Assembly (NCBI GenBank): GCA_050084985.1
Contig: JBITNC010000001.1
Span: 108,376,001-108,440,000, forward strand
Direction of reading: 5' to 3'
Length of the DNA stretch: 64,000 nt
From: Nageia nagi
Lineage: Eukaryota > Pinophyta
Shown: piece after piece, positions 24,400-36,684 of the stretch
Layout: each line of letters begins with the position of its first letter
Numbering within the stretch: position 1 is the first letter of the stretch
Translations under genes and position numbers: made by a program
Notes under the pieces: model-generated
What the model was told of the DNA's origin: nothing
What the model saw: only the letters and a program-made list of their open reading frames with translations
The model's database searches: none

Positions 24400-26995
24400 T
24401 TCTCAATTAATGTTTTAAAGCTCCTTTTACTAAAACCTTATGAGGTTGTAACCTAGGTATATTTGGTTGTATAAAACCATAATTTGTTTGATTGTTAAGA
24501 ATATTAACTTGTCTTCCTTGTGCCCTTTGGGCCCTTTCAGTGGTACTTACCATAGCAACAAAAGTAGAGGCATCTTGAAGCCCTTTATGCGTTACTTTAC
24601 CTTTGTATGAATGTGATGCTATGGTATTATCTTGGTGTCAAGGAAGTGGATTCTGATATATTTATAGATTTTTATTAGGAATAGTTAATGGATTATCTAC
24701 TTATAGTCTTCCTTGATCAATCAAATCCTAAACCTTATGTTGTAATGTCCTACATTTTTGTGTAGTATGACTCTTTTGATGATGGTAATGAAAATAAGCA
24801 TTCTCATTATACCATTTACTATCTCTTGCATCAGGTATTTTAGGTAATATTTTAGGTGAGGTAATCATTTGATGATCCATTAATTTTTTCAAAATATTGT
24901 AAAAATGTTCAATCAAAGGAGTAAACCTTCTAGGTAGTGGCCTAGAGCTTCTTCCCTCATTTTGTGAACTAGGTATGTTTTACAAAGGATTTTTTTCTCC
25001 ATATTTAAGATAAGAAACTTTATTAGCATACATTAGTTTTACTAGTTGTTCTTCCTAATTTTTATTTCTAACATAAGGTTCTTTGTTTTTACCCTTTAGT
25101 TATCCATACTGGATTTTAACCTTTTTGATTACAATAGCTTGAGAGATTGCTTCTTCAAATGTCTTATGTTGTTTAATCAATAAGGTACTAGTGATAGGTC
25201 TTAGACAACTTTGACTAAATATTTTCACTAATTATTCTTATGGGAGAGTATAAGGCATGTTTGTGATAATCACCCTCCATATTGAGACAAATTCTATAAC
25301 TACCTCATCTTGGAATTGTTGTAATCTTATGAGATCAATTATAACGGTTTTATCTTTAATGTTTATCCTAAAGTGTTCTAAGAACAAGTTAGCTAATTGT
25401 GCATATAATGTCATGCTATGACCAATTGTAATAATTCATTGCTTGTCCAACAAGTGTCATAGGAAAGATATGCAACATTAAAGCATCATCATTGAAAATT
25501 ACATAAGTTGAAAACTTGAAGCATCTTAGATGTTCCCTAGGATCCTCCTTTCCTTTGAAAGATTCAATCTTTGGAATTTTGAATTTGAAAGGGATATCTA
25601 TCTTAGGAAAACTTAGGAGTATAGGCTCATTAAAAATTATTTCATAACAGATTTTATGTTTGTTTTATTGACATAAAATTCTTTCAATCTTTATTAACCT
25701 TTCATCAATGTCATTACTTGGTTGCATAGGAATGATAATATTTTTACTATACCTATTACCTTCCTTTTATTTATTTATTGATAATGATTGATAACTTCTT
25801 TCAAAAGGTGTTTAGTCACCATAATAACTTCTATTATATGGTGGAGAAGGTGAAAGAGGTTGATGTGGAGGCAACTATTGTTGCCCCTATTGATATAAAG
25901 GTGTAGGAGCATAATGTTTTTGATCCTTATGTCTAGGCTAAGGTAAAGGGGTTTTTTGAGGTTATTGTTGCTCATGTGGTACACTCCTTTCTAGGTAAGT
26001 GAAGGTTTTAATCTTTATAATTTTAACTAACTTGAGGAGACAAGGATCATGCTCTAGATGATAACATCCTATTATCTCCTACTCCCTAATTTTATCTATT
26101 TTGAAGTTGAATTTGAACCTATTGTTTATTAGGTTGCCCTATTGGTGTTTTACTTTGATATGCATGAAATACAATCTATGTTTGTAAACTTGAATTTTTC
26201 TCCAACATTTTGGGTTCATTTCATTTTTGCATATCTAGATTATATAGGATAATTCATTGGTTAGCCTAAAGCTATTTTTGATTTTGATTTGATCTAGATA
26301 CATACAATGGTATCTCTTATATCCTATACCTTTTAAGGATCAATATTACTTTGTTTATGAGCTTTATGACTCATCCTAGGGGTTTGTATGGGTAGTAATA
26401 GGGTTTATATGGCTAATGATAGAAGAAGAATGACTAGTTCTAGAGGTAGGTGTGTTTATTTTTAGAATATGATAAGCATCATTATACACCCTAGCATAAC
26501 TCCTTGATTTAAATACTAGAGTAGCTATATGTATTAAAATTCTATCATCAAATTCTTCCATCCTTTTAGAGATGGTGGAAGGGGAGTAATCATCTTGTAT
26601 TATATAGGATTGAATAAGACATCCATATAGTAGATAATGCATAACATGATTATACTTAGGTTTGAAAGGACCTTTTTGTAATATGGTATAAGCTAAATGC
26701 CTTTATGATGGGGTAATATTACTTAAAATGATTTCTTCCACATTAAATATTGGTTTATTTTCTACTATATAAGTTAAATCTAATGGAATACTATTAGCAT
26801 GAGAAGAGTGAGGAATTCATAACTATGTTAAACATTGTCTTACTTTGTTTAAAGTATCATCTATCTCTCAAGGAGTTCCTTTCCTTTATACATCTATGCT
26901 AGACCTATGAGACCTATGACTAGGTTATCCTTCTTGGTAGTTTCATCATAAGCCTATTATTTTTGATGAGCCATTTGAGAATGAGTATTAACCAT
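24400..26995 (-). pseudogene. E5 gag
   Basis: The start codon at 26995 opens MVNTHSQMAHQK, like MVETRGQ in E7. The capsid part (about 25.64-25.33 kb) reads PKIDIPFKFKIPKIESFKG, EDPREHLRCFKF and NDDALMLHIFPMTLVGQAMN, a clear retrotransposon gag pattern. The zinc-knuckle region near 24.8 kb reads FHYHHQKSHTTQKCRTLQHK, with the first Cys missing. It then runs DLIDQGRL, as in Tat gag (H.QKGH.T..C..L…DLI..G.L). Stops and shifts are frequent. Confidence 0.75.
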
Positions 26996-28800
26996 TCTCT
27001 TTAATTTTTTGAGACTGCATATTTTTTGCTAAACAAGAAATAAAAGAAAACACATATTGTTCATAGAAATTATGTTTTTTTTTTTTAATTTATTTTTGAT
27101 TTATATTATTGATAAAATAATTATATGCATAAAAAAGCTATTAATAAACACATTTATTAATGAGCAATGTGAATTGTTCTTTTTATTCGTTGTTAATTTT
27201 CCTATATTATTTTTTCTAGTTAGGTGTTTAAACAAGGATAGGCTGGAATTCTATAGGAAATCTATGGTGAAGTATTAGTTTGGTACTTAAGGTGTTTATT
27301 TTAGTATAATAGGGCTATATAAATTCTATTTAAGACTATCTTGATAATGTAATCCAAGCATAGCCTCATTACTTATAGTTTCCCATCAAAAAATGATGAC
27401 TTCTATCCTAAAACCTAGTATTCATCTCCAGGTTTGGCTCAATGACTTATGGTGTGGTTGATGGGTACACAATAAGTATAAGAAAAAATGGTTGGTAATA
27501 ACCTAAAACTCATTGATGTTTATTTTTAAAGGTATCATGCATATTTATTTAACAAATAAGAGAACTCATGGTCACTACAACACAAGCCAACATACATGTC
27601 CTTTGATTATGTTTTATTTAATGTGGAAAAAAGAATTATTTTAAATAATGAGTCTTAATCTAACTCATGAGATTTATTACCATTTTAGTGTGATTGTTTA
27701 ACCAAAACTTAATAAAATTCATTTATTCCTTTTAAGTGTGGAAGTAATTATGTGAGGTTCACTACCACCTCTTACTAATCACACCTACCTTTGACCTCTT
27801 TTTAGAGATATAGGATGAAACATGTAAGAAGCCTTTAAGTGAGTGTAAATTACCTTAAATAAGATTATTTTAACTCCTATTCAATTCAAAATCCTTTGAA
27901 CTCCTTTTGGAGTGGTAATATATATAAGAAGGGTTTTAATGTGAAGTAAATTTCTATAGATGAGGTTCTTTAACTCCCCTTCACATCAACCTCCTTTCAA
28001 AGTGGTAAGGTAGATAGGAAGAGTTTTAATGTGAAAGTAAATACCCACCCAATCAATTAACTAATTTAATATATTGTAATCAACCTTAACCTTAGTAAAA
28101 TAACCTTATATTCATTCCATTCTTAATTAAATTTAATTCCTCCTTTAGAGTGCAAAAGTAATTAAATGAGAGTTCATTACAAATCTTAGTGAGATAAAGT
28201 GGGAAAAGAAAAATGTTCATTTATTCTTTTCCTATTGCACCCATTTTGATCACCTAAGATCACCTTTTAGAGCAAAGGGAGAGCATAATCAGGTGTAATG
28301 GAAAATTTTAGGTGAGTTTATTGGTATGCTCTCAAAGCAAACAAAGATAAATAACATTCATGCAATTTACTAAAAATAAAGTAAAATGATGCAAGTTACC
28401 TAAACATTCATTTACCCTCCCTATAGGTAATCTAAGTAGAGAAATCAAAGAAAAGGGCTTTATTTATATTTTCCATTTTAGTTCCTAAGTTGTGCTTTAA
28501 GAATTGATGAAAGTTAAAGTGTATACCCTCTATCTTTTGTCATTGGCATTTCATAATTTAATTTAGAATCACTAGTGATTAGTCCCAATGTTGGTGCCTA
28601 AGTCTAATCACTATCAATTACACATAATCACTAAATCCCAATAACAATCATCAATGATTCCATAGTTAGAAAATAAAAACTTAAAAATAGAAAATAGCAT
28701 GAAATTAGTAGCAATACTATAAGACACAATATACAAAAAATAAATAATAAAACATAAAAAACACCCCTTGCACTTCATTTTTGTTGTAGCTTATATGAAA
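26996..28800 (-). other. E5 untranslated leader
   Basis: It is non-coding and related to the E4 leader (41.24-42.8 kb). On the minus strand it contains TATGCTCTCCCTTTGC like E4 at 41,760. It also has duplicated units near 27,900-28,040 with the shared phrase GTTTTAATGTGAA. Confidence 0.7.
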
Positions 28801-28822
28801 GGCCTTCCTTATAGTATCATAA
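28801..28822 (-). other. Decayed primer binding site of E5
   Basis: On the plus strand GGCCTTCCTTATAGTATCAT aligns with the reverse complement of the E4 site and its TTC spacer, with transitions at several positions. It lies directly inside the LTR end. Confidence 0.6.
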
Positions 28823-29705
28823 TGTACTAACTAAAAAATAACCCTATTAACAAATAGAGCAAAGCATGTTACAACCTATAATAATTATTTTATTGAATTT
28901 TGAATAGACCTAAATAATCAATTTATAATAAAAAATCTCATATTGATTTGTGATGTACAATAGTGCCTTGTACAGTAAGGGCTTTTGTTATAGTAAAGGG
29001 AGATATAGGCTCCCTTGGACCTCTTATGTATGGGTGTATTAATGTCTATAAGCTTTTAGTAGTATCTCCAAAAACCTATAAGAAAATGTTGAGGATGATC
29101 TTTGAGTGCCCAATAGTCTTTTGGCTTTCTTTTGCTCAAACTAGCTACCATGCACCTATAAATCTTGTACACACATAAATAAGAACATACATACTCACAT
29201 AGTTAAAAAACATATGAAAGTAGAACATAATGCAAGTATGAAAGCATGGGAAAATGTAATGTAATTACCTACTACAAGTCTAAATGTATTTTGGAAAAAT
29301 ATTATTGCATAAAACTTATATTCTTTTTCTCCTTAGGAGAGATTTAAATTATAGAGTTTTGAGATGGCCAAAATTGCTATTTTGGGGGTAATAATAGGAT
29401 AAAAAAGCTCATCCAACATTGTCATAGGGTTTAATTGCATGGGGGAAGGCATAGGATCAAGGATGAGTCATCCAAGATTTGCTAGTTTATTTCCTTGGGT
29501 ATCCTAATTTTTTCATTTTTTCTTTAATTTTTCTATTTGTAGGATCAATGCTGATTATGTATTAGATGTTGATGATTGGATTAGGTCATTAGTGACTGTA
29601 TTAGGTCACCAATGACTAGAAGGGTTTAACAAACTTTATTATTTGTTTAAATTTTTATTCCCTTCTTTTGTTTATGAAAAGAAGGGTTATTTTTAGGTGT
29701 TTACA
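28823..29705 (-). repeat. 5' LTR of E5 (about 883 bp)
   Basis: On the minus strand it starts TGTAAACACCTAAAAATAAC at 29705. It contains GTCATTGGTGACCTAATAC-type repeats like those in the E4 LTR. It ends AGTTAGTACA at 28823 next to the primer-site remnant. The 5 bp outside it are AAAGT (29706-29710), but the matching duplication was not found. Confidence 0.7.
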
Positions 29706-30017
29706 AAAGTAGCTAAGAAAAATGAAAAATGATGATATCTAATTTTATACAGCTATAATCAAAATCTTATCCTATAATATAGCAATCTTATATGAATATA
29801 ACAACTAATCTTATCCATTATACAAAATATAAAGTGTCACAATATTTTATTTATAATAATAGGCATCAAATGCTAAGCTAAACATCTCATTAAAATATAA
29901 AATCAAATATTCATACATCTTATATGTCAAAATCCTAATACATGCATCTAGAAATATAAGTAATAACCATACATCATAAACATGATATAAAAAACATGCA
30001 AAGAAGCATCATCATCA

Positions 30018-30020
<3 letters not shown>

Positions 30021-30064
<44 letters not shown>
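30021..30064. repeat. (AT)n microsatellite
   Basis: About 22 uninterrupted AT units in the non-coding part of copy C, beyond the 3' end of the antisense PMD gene. Confidence 0.95.
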
Positions 30065-30070
<6 letters not shown>

Positions 30071-30285
30071 CTATATATCTTAAAAAATAATGTCTATCGT
30101 ATAGTCATCCATAACATCTATCAAATAAAACCATAAATCATTACCACCATAATCACAAAAATGAATAAGGTCATGAATGAACATAAGCATAAACTAGCAT
30201 GTTTTTAAGGGTAAATCATTTCCTATGATATCCAAAATAATAACATCAGTCTATGAAAAATAATATATAATAAAATGAAGCACTC

Positions 30286-32670
30286 TCATGAGCTATCCTT
30301 ACGACCTCCTTGACCATTAGAACCACCAAGACCCTAAGAAGGATTTATTATCCCCATTGAAGCTAAAAGGCTCTCCTCTTGACCTACTCTCCTTAGCTTT
30401 GAAGATCCTATTGGATGCCAAGAAGATAATCTTGTAGTAGCACTCTAGCTTTGAGATAATGTAGGTCTAACATATCTATCTTGAGTGCTAGTTGTGTCTA
30501 ATGATCCACTTATCAAAGGTGTAGGAAGTGCACTAAGATAAACTAGAATGTATCCCTTTAGAGGAAGAGAATAAGGAACACCAATAGTAAAAGTTGGAAC
30601 ACCTATTAACCAAGTAGCTACAACACCCATATAATAGTCTCTCTGCTAGCATAAACCTCTAATAAATGCTAAATATTAGCTCTCAAATCCTACAAAAGTG
30701 CTAGCCCTTCCTATCTATCCTTGTAAAGATTGAAATGCCACCTTGGCATCATCTCTCTTTTGTCTATAGCGATCCCTCTTTTCCCTATTTTTGTAATGAG
30801 TTAAGTTATCTTGATCTAATTGGAATCATAACTCATAAATGTCTCCTAAAAATGAATCAATACTAGGCACCTAAAAGGTAAGCTCTACCTCATCCTCTCT
30901 AACATCACCCTCCTCATCATAAGTAGCTCTCTCACCCTATCATGTCTCCTTAGGAATGTCAACAGTGACCCTAACTCAACCTCCTTAGAAAAGTCTATCA
31001 TAGGCTCTACCTCATCCTCCTCAATAATGTCTATAGTAGGCTCTACCTTATCCTCCTCTATTACATCCACATTGATCTCCACTCTCTACCATACCTAATG
31101 TCCATGATCCTACTCATCCACCTTCTCTAACTCCACCTACCACTAGGCATCAAAATCCTCAGTAACCCCAACATCATCCTCAAAAGACTCCTCTTCAATA
31201 ACCTCCTCCTAAGTAAGGTCAGACTTGGTATACACTAAAGTTTGCAAACCATCAACTAGAAGGGTGTCTTCATGCTAATATCTCATTGGATCAAGAGGCA
31301 TATCTTGAAATAACCCAAACCTTTGTTTGATGTAGTAAAACTAAAAGTACTCTTAAAACTTGATCCTTTTACCACTTAGGATCCTATCCTACTAAATACA
31401 TGTAAGCTCAATCTTGAGCTCATCCCATGTGGGGTATAGATGGTATGACCTAAAACTAACATGATTATACACTAGATGAGAAATCATATCTCTATAAAAT
31501 CTCATGTTCCTATGAACCCTAGGTTACTGACATAAGTAAAAATCACCTCTCCACCTCATGATTCTAGCTGAGTACTCAGAATGGCTTGGAAATCTAGGAA
31601 TGAAAAACCTTGAAGGATGAGTAATTGTAATATACTCATAAGCCCATGCTTGTAAAGTAATTATCATTAAAAGTGAAGCTTTATGACCTTACAAGTAAAA
31701 TAATAACTCCCTATAAATCTAGGCTAACAAAGTCAATGCCCATGCATACATAGTGTCATGCTGCAACATATCTACTACAACTAGTAAGAGGGATCATGAA
31801 AACCTCCCACTTCTAGTATTAGCAAGGATGTAGCACTAAATAAACTCTATAAAATAAGAAAATTAGATGTTACCTTGTTGTTCCTCCATCTAGCACTGAT
31901 AGTACCTAATAATGCCTAAGATAATCTCATATATGATGGTGTCTACCCTATTCCCTCCATATAAATATGATATAGTTGATAAAGCTCAATCTCAATCAAC
32001 AATATTCTAGATCCTTTGATCATAGACTAGAAGATGATAGAGGTAATGAATTTCCTTTATAGTAACTATCATCTCCCCTATCAGGAGATGGAAGGTGGAT
32101 GTTGTAGAATCCCATCTCTTAAGTAATGTAGCCAAAAGAGGGTAATCCCAATGGATGCATCCCATGAAGGACCCCACCCCAAAACACATATTACAAAAGA
32201 AATCATGATCTCTAGCTATGAGAAACTATCACCCCTCCTTACGAATGGATAGGTAGCACCCTCTAAGCTCAAAGACATCTTGAACCTAAAAAAAAATTAC
32301 TAGCTTTAAAAAAAGGGAAGGAGGAGAAAAAATCCTACAACTTAAGGTCATACATTGACGATTGGGTGATTGGATTATAAGATTACTGGCATATGATACT
32401 TGAATGCTAGAGACCCTATGAATCTTCTACCTTGGTTGGCAATAGTAGTTGAGAGTTTAATTTAAAAAAAATGCAAAATGGAGCTTAAAATTAAAAAAAC
32501 TAAATGGCTAAAAATGAATAAAATTATTAATACCACTATCCTATGGCTTCCATTTTCTAAACTATGTGCTAAAAATTAAATAACATGCTAAAATTAAAAG
32601 GGAGGGTTTTAAACCCTACCTCCTCTCTTATTGGCCTCCTCTAGCTAGCTAGTCTCCTCTTAGGTGGCAT
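30286..32670 (-). pseudogene. Antisense PMD gene, copy C, two exons
   Basis: Exon 1 is 32670-32620, 17 codons reading MPPKRRLAS-stop-RRPIREE. The donor is GTAGGG at 32619-32614, the acceptor TTTTTTTTAG ends at 32286, and the intron is 334 bp. Exon 2 starts VQDVFELRG at 32285 in the same phase. The PMD core reads GCIHWDYPLLATLLKRWD, then TSTFHLLIGEM and a conserved YDQRI. It ends with GGRKDSS and a stop at 30288-30286. The C-terminal half is acidic and low complexity. There are several stops, and a frameshift between about 30.9 and 30.6 kb. It runs opposite to its element. Function unknown; PMD proteins of plants are nuclear and linked to silencing and gene expression. Confidence 0.8.
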
Positions 32671-33049
32671 CTTGGTTAGATAAAAGTGATAGACAGAGTG
32701 TAGAAGTGGTCAAACTCAAGAAATGTGGGACAAGGGAGCAATAATAGGCTCTAACTTAGCAAATAGTAAATAAGAAAATGATAGCTTCCCTTTTTCTTTT
32801 TCAACCATACATGATCCAAATCATTGACTATTGGTAATCAAATGTTAGTAACCCTCTCTAATGCTGATGACTTATCATAATTGTTAATGACCCATGACCT
32901 AAATTAAAAATGATTAAAATACAAAAAATTAAGCATTTTAATCTTTTAAGTGTGAAACACAATCAAAGATGAGATGAGTAAGGTGATTTAGTCCTCCCAT
33001 TAGTATTTATTTTTCCAAGACTTTATTCATCCTCCTTCTAGGATCATAA

Positions 33050-33136
<87 letters not shown>

Positions 33137-33712
33137 AATAAACATGTGTTAAGAATAAAAGGAATAAGTTATTCACTTATTCACCTAATCAAAGCCAAGT
33201 ATTTTGAAAAAATTGAAACTCATGAGTAATTATAAATTTAAAAAGTGTCCCTTATTTTGACATATAGAAGAAGGATAGGTTTGGATATGACTAAAAATAT
33301 TGAATAAAATTTTTCTTAAGATCATCATGTAACCTAACTATTAGGACCAAAAGCAACATAATCAAAATATTGTATTTGCAAAGTAACTTCTTTATCACAT
33401 GCTAGCTTTGGTATATGATCAACAACATAGAGACTCATCATGTACCTACCACAAACAACACATAATATAGTGATATTGATATGTTTCACTTTGATAATAC
33501 AAACCATATTGGTTTCAAAATATGTCAAATGTAAAAGAACAAAAAATAGATTTAATCATAATCCAATCACTCAAATTCAACTTATTCAAGGGAATAAGTT
33601 AACTCAAAATTTTAACCCAAGGTCACAAACACAAGTCCAAGACTTGAATGCACCTCCCTTAGATAGGCTTATTTTTTTGAAGTAATCTCTTCCCATAAAA
33701 TATTGGGTATTT
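32671..33712. other. Spacer between PMD exon 1 and the polypurine tract of copy C
   Basis: No gene. It contains GACT-type short repeats near 32,820-32,900 and the TAA microsatellite. Confidence 0.5.
33050..33133. repeat. (TAA)n microsatellite
   Basis: About 28 units of ATA/TAA with no interruption until the last few. Confidence 0.95.
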
Positions 33713-33728
33713 CAAAAATGGGGCAAAA
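33713..33728 (+). other. Polypurine tract of copy C
   Basis: AAAAATGGGGCAAAA directly before the LTR start, matching GGGGCAAAA in E4. Confidence 0.75.
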
Positions 33729-34518
33729 TTTAGACACCCAAAAATGACCCTTCTTTCGATAAAAAAAAAGAATGAAAAATTAAAAGTAAATTAAAAAATT
33801 TACTATAATATTCCAAATGTGACTATCTGACACCCTAACACTAGTGACTCATACCAATCACTAGCATCTAACATTTGGACACTGATGACTCTAAAGTTGG
33901 CAACATTAAAATAAAAATGGTAACATCAGAGGCATATTGGTAAAAAGGCAAAGGATGATGGATGAGTCACCATTTATCCAATGTGTCCCTATTGTGGATA
34001 ATAACCATGATAAGGCTAGATATAATTGTCTATCCTATTTTTTTTCACCAAAAGAGGAAACTTTTCTTATTTCTGAAAAACTATAAATAAAAGCCTTTAG
34101 CTATGAAGCAAGGTCTAAATTCGAATGTAAGATTACTCTATTGAAATGTAGACAAGTTTTTGCTTGAGCTAGGTTCATTGTTATTTCATTTTTCAAATGC
34201 TTGTTCATGTATTTTATACTACTTTTATGGTATGGTAAAGTATGTTTGATGAGTTTATTATTTACATGTGTGTAGGAATAACAATTTTGGAGTATCTAAA
34301 CTTGAAGAGTTGAAGAAGAAAAAGAAATTTAGATTTCCTATAGGTTTCTAGAGACAAATCCTTCAAGCTTGTAGATATCAAAATTAGGCCTATGAAGGTC
34401 TTTATCATTCTTGTGTACAAAATCCTTTATATAATGTTACTATTATAATGGATTCATTATTTGTAATTATTTTGAGTTTTATACCAAAGAACAATAAAGA
34501 AGTTTGTTGGTTGTAACA
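33729..34518 (+). repeat. 3' LTR of copy C (about 790 bp)
   Basis: It starts TTTAGACACCC (TG decayed to TT), homologous to TGTAGACACT of E4. It has a TATA box TATAAATAA at 34082-34090 and the shared phrase ATGTGTGTAGGA. The right end at GGTTGTAACA is inferred from the CA terminus. Confidence 0.6.
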
Positions 34519-34559
34519 TATCTTATTTTGCATGCTTGCATAGTTACTTTTTTGGGTAA

Positions 34560-34838
34560 ACACAAGTATATTTACACCTATTAGGGATTTAGAATTATGT
34601 TATGTCATGTCATATATTTAATTAAGCATAACCCCTCCACTTTTATAGGAAACAAGTCTAGTGCTAAGGCTCCTCCTTAGGCTTATTATGATGTCGAGCT
34701 GACCTATTACCACAAAACATAAAGGTAGATGAAAGTGCACATGGAAAAGAGCATTTCTTTAATAAATTAAATAAATTATTTTGAATACCTAAAGGGGATT
34801 TTAATTGTATTAAAATTCCTTTTTAGGTGTTAATAATT
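34560..34838 (-). repeat. Partial LTR (family G) inserted into the E6 reverse transcriptase
   Basis: On the minus strand it starts TTAACACCTAAAAAGGAATT at 34838. It matches 54422-54700 on the plus strand, including CCTAAGGAGGAGCCTTAGCA. It interrupts the E6 RT frame right after KIKYDNY. Confidence 0.7.
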
Positions 34839-35225
34839 ATCATACTTGATCTTAAATGTTATTTTAAAAGTGTCCTAGTCCTTAATCCTCAATTGATGAT
34901 ATCTAGACCTAAGATCAATTTTATTGAAGATACTAACACCCTATAGTTGATAAAAAAGATCATCAATTCTAGGCAAAATATACATATTATTAATGTTCAA
35001 TTTATTAAGCATATGGTAATCTATGCACAACCTTAGTGTACCATATTTATTTTTGATAAAAAGGACCAGTGCACCCGAAGGATATACACTAGACTTAATG
35101 AGTCCTTTTTCCATTAGTTCTTGCAATTGCAACTTTAACTCTCATATTTCAATAATGGTCATCTTGTAGAGAACTCTTGAAATAGGTTCTACCCCAATAA
35201 TTAATTCAATAGAAAAATCAAACTC
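34839..35225 (-). pseudogene. E6 reverse transcriptase, N-terminal half
   Basis: The frame reads REFDFSIELIIGVEPISRVL, then [37 protein letters not shown] and [11 protein letters not shown]. It continues as FNKIDLRSRYHQLRI and ends TFKITFKIKYDNY at the LTR insertion. The YVDD box would have followed and is missing. Few stops interrupt it. Confidence 0.85.
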
Positions 35226-35449
35226 TCTTATAGTGTGCATTCCTAGCAAATAATTAAGAAATACATCTTGGTATTCCTTGAGGATAGGGTAATATCTTAA
35301 TAAGATTTTAGATTTTGAACTTTCTTCATCTAACTCCTTGATATTGAAAGAAAAGAACTAATATTTTCTTTTACACAATCTTTTTAATTGAATGGAGGAT
35401 AGAGGTATTAGCTTAAAGGGCCTTCTAATGCTATGTAATTTAACCCTTT

Positions 35450-35815
35450 TTCCTTCATGATTAACAATATGAACCAAATGTTCTAGAAATTTTATCCTAG
35501 ATTTAAAATGAAAAAGCCCATAAATACCTAGTATAATCTCATAATCTAGTAGGGGTTGTATAGATAATGGTATTTTAAACTAAAAATTAGGAATAGACAT
35601 CTCTACATTTGGAAAAAATTGAGTTACATTTCTAATCTGAATGGATATATATTCTACATGCCAACCTTATTCTATAGTTTCAACCTTAAGAGGTAGTTTA
35701 CTCAAAGCATAAGAAGAAATAAGGCTCTTTGTGGCATCACAGTCAATTAAAATAGAATTTTTTTTGTTATAGATCATACCTTCAAACATGATGGGGTTAG
35801 TTTGACTATCCAATA
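35450..35815 (-). pseudogene. E6 aspartic protease
   Basis: NSILIDCDATKSLISSYALS is the active-site loop of a retropepsin (usually LID.GAT.SFIS), with Asp in the Gly position. LLDYEIILGIYGLFHF corresponds to the later DVILGMDWL motif. The protease would cut the polyprotein. Two or three stops lie in the frame. Confidence 0.75.
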
Positions 35816-35839
35816 CCTAATGATTCATATTAGCATAAA

Positions 35840-36680
35840 TCTTATGATTTTTCCAATTTTTATATAGATAACTATTTACAAATATTTTGAGAATGCAAAT
35901 AAATAAATAATTACAAACCCAAGATACTTGTTTCGACCTATAGATAGCAATTTAGGCCACACAGAAATATGGATGAAGAAGATATCCACTCTAGAATTAG
36001 GATGATAATACCAATAAAGAATTGTAATTTATATACTTACCTCATGAAGTGTACCTAACATCAAAGGATGATGATATATTTGATGCATTTATGGCAAAAG
36101 AATCTTGCTCTAAAAGCTATGACCTAAAATATTGCAAAAATAGGACCATAGGTGGTGTATATGGTGTTTAAAAGGAGCATTAATAGTGTATTTAGCATGA
36201 ATAAGGAGCACCAAAAATCTTCATCAAAGTGCCTTTTGTTCTCAAACTAAGTCAAGTTCTTGCATATGGATGTTTCGAATAAAGATGTGTTGTCAATATA
36301 GATCATCATTGTCAGAATAGCTCACATAAGGGAGTACACAAACCATAGCCTTGAATGGTGATGTCAAGAGACACCTAAAGGATTGCCACCACTAAGAGCA
36401 TATATAGGATCATATATCTCCTTGATGTGGACTTACTATTAGATCCCTTTTTATATAGATAACAATATAACCTACTCCTTAGGTCGGCATGTACCTACAT
36501 AAATAGGGTTAGCCCATAATATATAACCATATTCAAGATAACCATTGATATCATAACCATATTCAAAATAAACATTGACATTATGATCATATTCAAGATA
36601 AGCATTGATATCATTGCATTAAATATTATAGGTTTGTAGTAGTGTAAGAAAATATATTTATTTAAATGCATATATAAATT
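35840..36680. other. Unassigned insert between E6 gag and protease
   Basis: No frame seen. It includes a TATATAGG-rich segment and the 30-bp tandem repeats at 36521-36610. A solo LTR is possible but its ends were not defined. Confidence 0.4.
36521..36610 (+). repeat. 30-bp tandem repeat, three copies
   Basis: Units at 36521, 36551 and 36581 share CATATTCAAGATAA.CATTGA with an exact 30-bp period. Confidence 0.9.
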
Positions 36681-36684
36681 TTAT

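Larger units (their letters stand above)
19070..29705 (-). mobile_element. E5: minus-strand Tat-lineage Ty3/gypsy element, 3' end missing
   Basis: Reading down the minus strand: 5' LTR (29705-28823), primer-site remnant, a leader of about 1.8 kb, gag, a protease/G-patch region, RT, RNase H, a second archaeal-type RNase H, and integrase. The second RNase H is a Tat hallmark. No 3' LTR is seen below 19.27 kb, where the family F LTR region begins. Frames are broken by many stops and shifts. Confidence 0.85.
29706..34518 (+). mobile_element. 3' part of a plus-strand Tat-type element (copy C)
   Basis: It carries the antisense PMD gene, a spacer with a TAA microsatellite, a polypurine tract and a 3' LTR, in the same order as copy A and E4. 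E5 abuts its left end, so E5 may have inserted into it and the left remainder was lost. It is more diverged from copy A and E4 than those two are from each other. Confidence 0.75.
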
